DNA from: FEN-1219 sp963810755
GTDB taxonomy: Bacteria; Pseudomonadota; Gammaproteobacteria; Steroidobacterales; Rariloculaceae
Length of the DNA stretch: 64,000 nucleotides
Direction: 5' to 3'
NCBI GenBank assembly: GCA_963810755.1
Contig: CAWEOP010000009.1
Coordinates: 62,001 to 126,000 of the forward strand
A model generated the notes under the pieces. The model was not told the DNA's origin and made no database searches. It worked only from the letters and a program-made list of their open reading frames with translations. Both the position numbers and the translations under genes were made by a program. Shown here piece after piece: positions 61,532 to 64,000 of this stretch. Each line of letters opens with the position of its first letter. Within the stretch, counting starts at the first letter, position 1.

Positions 61532-63357
61532 TTAGTGGCGCTTCTTCGGGATGTAGAGGTCGGTGATCGTGCCTTCGGCGGCCTCCGCCGCGAACGACAG
61601 CGTCTCCGACAGCGTCGGGTGCGGGTGGACCGTGAGGCCGATGTCGGCCGCGTCGCAGCCCATCTCGATCGCGAGCGCGGCCTCGGCGATCAAGTCGCCG
61701 GCGTTCGTGCCGACGATGCCGGCGCCGAGCAGCCGACCCGTCGCCTTGTCGAATAGCAGCTTCGTGAGTCCGTCCGAGCGGCCGAGCGTGAGCGAGCGGG
61801 CGCTCGCGACCCACGGGAACGAGCCCTTCTCGTACTCGATGCCGCGCGTTTTCGCGTCGTCCTCGGTGAGGCCCACCCAGGCGACCTCCGGATCCGTGTA
61901 TGCGACGGCAGGCACGACGCGCGCGTCGAAGAAGCTCTTCTGCCCCGCCGCGACCTCGGCCGCGACTTTGCCTTCGTGGCTCGCTTTGTGCGCGAGCATC
62001 GGTTGGCCGACGATGTCGCCGATCGCGAAGATGTGCGGTACGTTCGTGCGCATCTGCTTGTCGACCGCGAATCAGACCGCGCTCGTTCGACCTCGACGCC
62101 GGCGCGCTCCGCGGCGATCCGCCGGCCGTTCGCGCTGCGCCCCACCGCCACGAGCACGAGCCCGTATACCTGCGGTCCGTCGGGCGCGTTGTCGCCCTCG
62201 AAGTGCACCGTGATGCCCGCGGCACCCGGCTCCATCCGAACGACGTTCGTGCCGAGCATGATCTTCTCGTAGCGCGCCGTGATCCGTTTCTCGAGCGGCT
62301 TCACGAGATCGCGGTCGCAGCCCGGGAATGAGCGTCTTGGTGAGCTCGACGACCGATACCTTGACGCCGAGCGCGTCGTAAACGGTCGCCATCTCGAGCC
62401 CGATGATGCCGCCGCCGATCACGAGCATCCGCTGCGGCAGCTCGCCGAGCTCGAGCGCGCCCGTGGAGTCGATGATCCGCGGGTCGCTCGGCAGGTTCGG
62501 CAGCACGGTCGGCTCGCTGCCGGCCGCGATGATGCACTGATCGAAATCGACGAGCTCGCGGGTGCCGTCGCGGTCCACCTCGAGCTGCTTCGGCGACTAC
62601 GAACCGCGCGGTGCCGCGGATCACGCGCACCTTGCGCTGCTTCGCGAGCGTGTCGAGCCCGCCCGTGAGCTGGCGAACGACGTTGTTCTTCCAGTTGCGC
62701 AGCTTCGCCGCGTCGATTTGCGGCTTGCCGAACGCGATGCCGTGCGCGCCCATGTCGTGCGCTTCCTCGATCACGCGCGCCGCATGCAGCAGCGCTTTCG
62801 ACGGAATGCAGCCGACGTTCAAGCACACGCCGCCGAGCGTCGGCCAGCGTTCGACGAGCGTGACCTCGAGTCCGAGGTCCGCGGCGCGGAATGCGGCCGT
62901 GTACCCGCCGGGCCCCGCGCCGATCACCACGAGCCGCGGCCCCGGAACGACAGCCGCGGCAGGCGCCGACGACGACGCGCGCGGCTCGCTCGCGCGCGCG
63001 ACAGCCGGCGACGAGCTCGACCGCGCCGCGGCGTCCCCAGTGCGTGCGGGCGGCGGTTGCGACGCGGGTTTCGTGGGAGCCGGCCCGCTCGCGGCGGGCT
63101 TCGCGCCGGCGCCCGCTGCCGCGGGCGCGAGCGTGAGAATCAGGTCGCCGGCCTTCGACTTTTGCGCCGACGCGCATCGCGACCGACACCACGGTGCCCG
63201 CGCTCGGCGCCGGCACGTCCATCGTCGCCTTGTCGGTCTCGAGCGTGACGAGCGGATCCTCAGCGGCGAGCACATCGCCGGGCTTCACGTGCACGTCGAT
63301 CACGTCGACGCTGTCGAAGTCGCCGATGTCGGGGACGCGAACCTCGACGTCGCTCAC
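61532..63357 (-). CDS. lpdA: Dihydrolipoyl dehydrogenase with N-terminal lipoyl domain (about five frameshifts)
   Basis: E3 of the pyruvate dehydrogenase complex. From GTG 63357 (GGCGAGGCGG upstream): a lipoyl domain with lysine in LETDKATMDVP, an Ala/Pro-rich linker, the FAD-binding VIGAGPGGYTAAFRAADLG, the redox pair GGVCLNVGCIPSKAL, NAD-binding VIGGGIIGLEMATVYDALG, and the His-Glu end HPHPTLSE. Extra single bases near 63160, 62593, 62324, 62083 and 62068 break the frame; removing five gives 606 residues, as expected for this type. Follows aceF. Confidence 0.9.
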
Positions 63358-63382
63358 GCCCGCCTCGCCATCGGATGTCTCG

Positions 63383-64000
63383 TCACGGAATCGCCTCGAC
63401 GAGCCGCCCTGCGTCCGCGAGGATCTCGCCGAGGCGTGTCGTGAAGCGCACCGCCTTCGCACCGTCGATCACGCGATGATCGTAGGCGAGCGACAGCGGC
63501 AGGATCAGCCGCGGCACGAACGCCATGTCGCGATAGACCGGCTGCCACGTGCTCTTCGAGACGCCGAGGATCGCGACCTCGGGCGCGTTGATGATGGGCG
63601 TGAAGTATCGTCCCGCCGATGCCGCCCAAGCTCGACACGGTGAACACGCCGCCTTGGATGTCGTCGGACTGCAGCTTGCCGCTGCGCGCTCGCTCGCTGA
63701 GCGTCGCGAGCGACTTCGCGAGCTCGTAGACGTCTTTCTTGTCAGCGTCGCGGATCACCGGCACGACCAGGCCGTTCGGCGTGTCCGCGGCGAACCCGAT
63801 GTGCGTGTAGTGCTTGATGACGAGGCTCTCGCCGTCCGGCGCGAGCGACGACTTGAACAACGGCATTTCGGCGAGCGCGAGCGCGCAAGCACGGATGATG
63901 AATGCTAGCGGTGTGAGCTTGATGCCGCGCTGCTGCGCTTGCTCCTTGAGTGCGGCGCGGCGCTCCTCGAGCTCGGTGATGTCGGCATCGTCGTGCTGCG
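63383..64000 (-). CDS. aceF: Pyruvate dehydrogenase E2 (AceF), C-terminal part, one frameshift
   Basis: Dihydrolipoyl acetyltransferase catalytic domain, cut by the window edge at its 5' side. Visible are HIGFAADTPNGLVVPVIRDADKKDV and GGVFTVSSLGGIGGT. After an extra base near 63615 it continues YFTPIINAPEVAILGVSKS and the active-site AYDHRVIDGA, ending VEAIP at 63383. About 205 codons are present. It lies 25 bases before lpdA, giving the usual aceF-lpdA order. Confidence 0.9.

Overview
The window is high-GC, densely coded chromosomal DNA from a gammaproteobacterium. Three conserved gammaproteobacterial neighbourhoods support this: (i) nnr-tsaE-amiB-mutL-miaA-hfq-hflX-hflK-hflC-DUF2065-purA; (ii) lptG/lptF divergent from pepA-holC-valS; (iii) dcd-apbC divergent from metG, followed by rsxABCDGE-nth. 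MutL carries a C-terminal endonuclease-type motif, as in Pseudomonas-like lineages without MutH. The sequence alone does not fix a genus.

Layout. 1-11.1 kb: one long minus-strand run for NAD(P)HX repair, tRNA modification, peptidoglycan cleavage, mismatch repair and Hfq/HflXKC, ending in truncated purA. 11.2-14.2 kb (+): queG, a class III-like PPK2 and a cNMP-domain/GGDEF protein. 14.2-18.05 kb (-): pcnB, a deoxynucleoside kinase, panB and panC. 18.1 kb: tRNA-Glu(CUC). 18.2-24.9 kb: a loosely coded accessory stretch with small proteins, a 2H phosphoesterase, an HNH-like protein, a secreted tandem-domain protein, a roughly 1-kb stretch without genes, a candidate sRNA, and a GIY-YIG-like/GNAT/RDD operon. 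24.9-36.4 kb: lptGF, pepA-holC-valS and the MoxR/DUF58/TgpA cluster. 36.4-43 kb: prfC, rimI, UDG, pssA, a lytic transglycosylase, acylphosphatase, arsC, a WrbA-like protein and DUF2069. 43-48.6 kb: hda, a CDP-alcohol phosphatidyltransferase, DUF2066, purN, DUF3108, dcd and apbC. 48.7-53.5 kb: a HEAT-repeat/Ser-Thr kinase gene in an operon with two PilT-family retraction ATPases, placed inside the usual apbC/metG divergent pair. 53.5-61.2 kb: metG, rsxABCDGE, nth. 61.5-64 kb (-): lpdA and the 3' part of aceF.

Many genes that should be intact (nnr, holC, valS, metG, rsxE, nth, lpdA, aceF and others) are interrupted by single-base frameshifts. Almost all are one-base insertions, and correcting them restores family-typical lengths. 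The likeliest cause is indel error in the assembly, so these are annotated as single CDSs with the frameshift position noted.

Most candidates for something new lie in two places. One is the HEAT-kinase/pilT/pilU operon, with a short leader ORF overlapping the kinase start. The other is the accessory stretch beside tRNA-Glu, with a candidate C-rich sRNA, a 42-codon gene with its own promoter and stem-loop, and a repeat-rich secreted protein. Two genes (nnr and arsC) also look leaderless.
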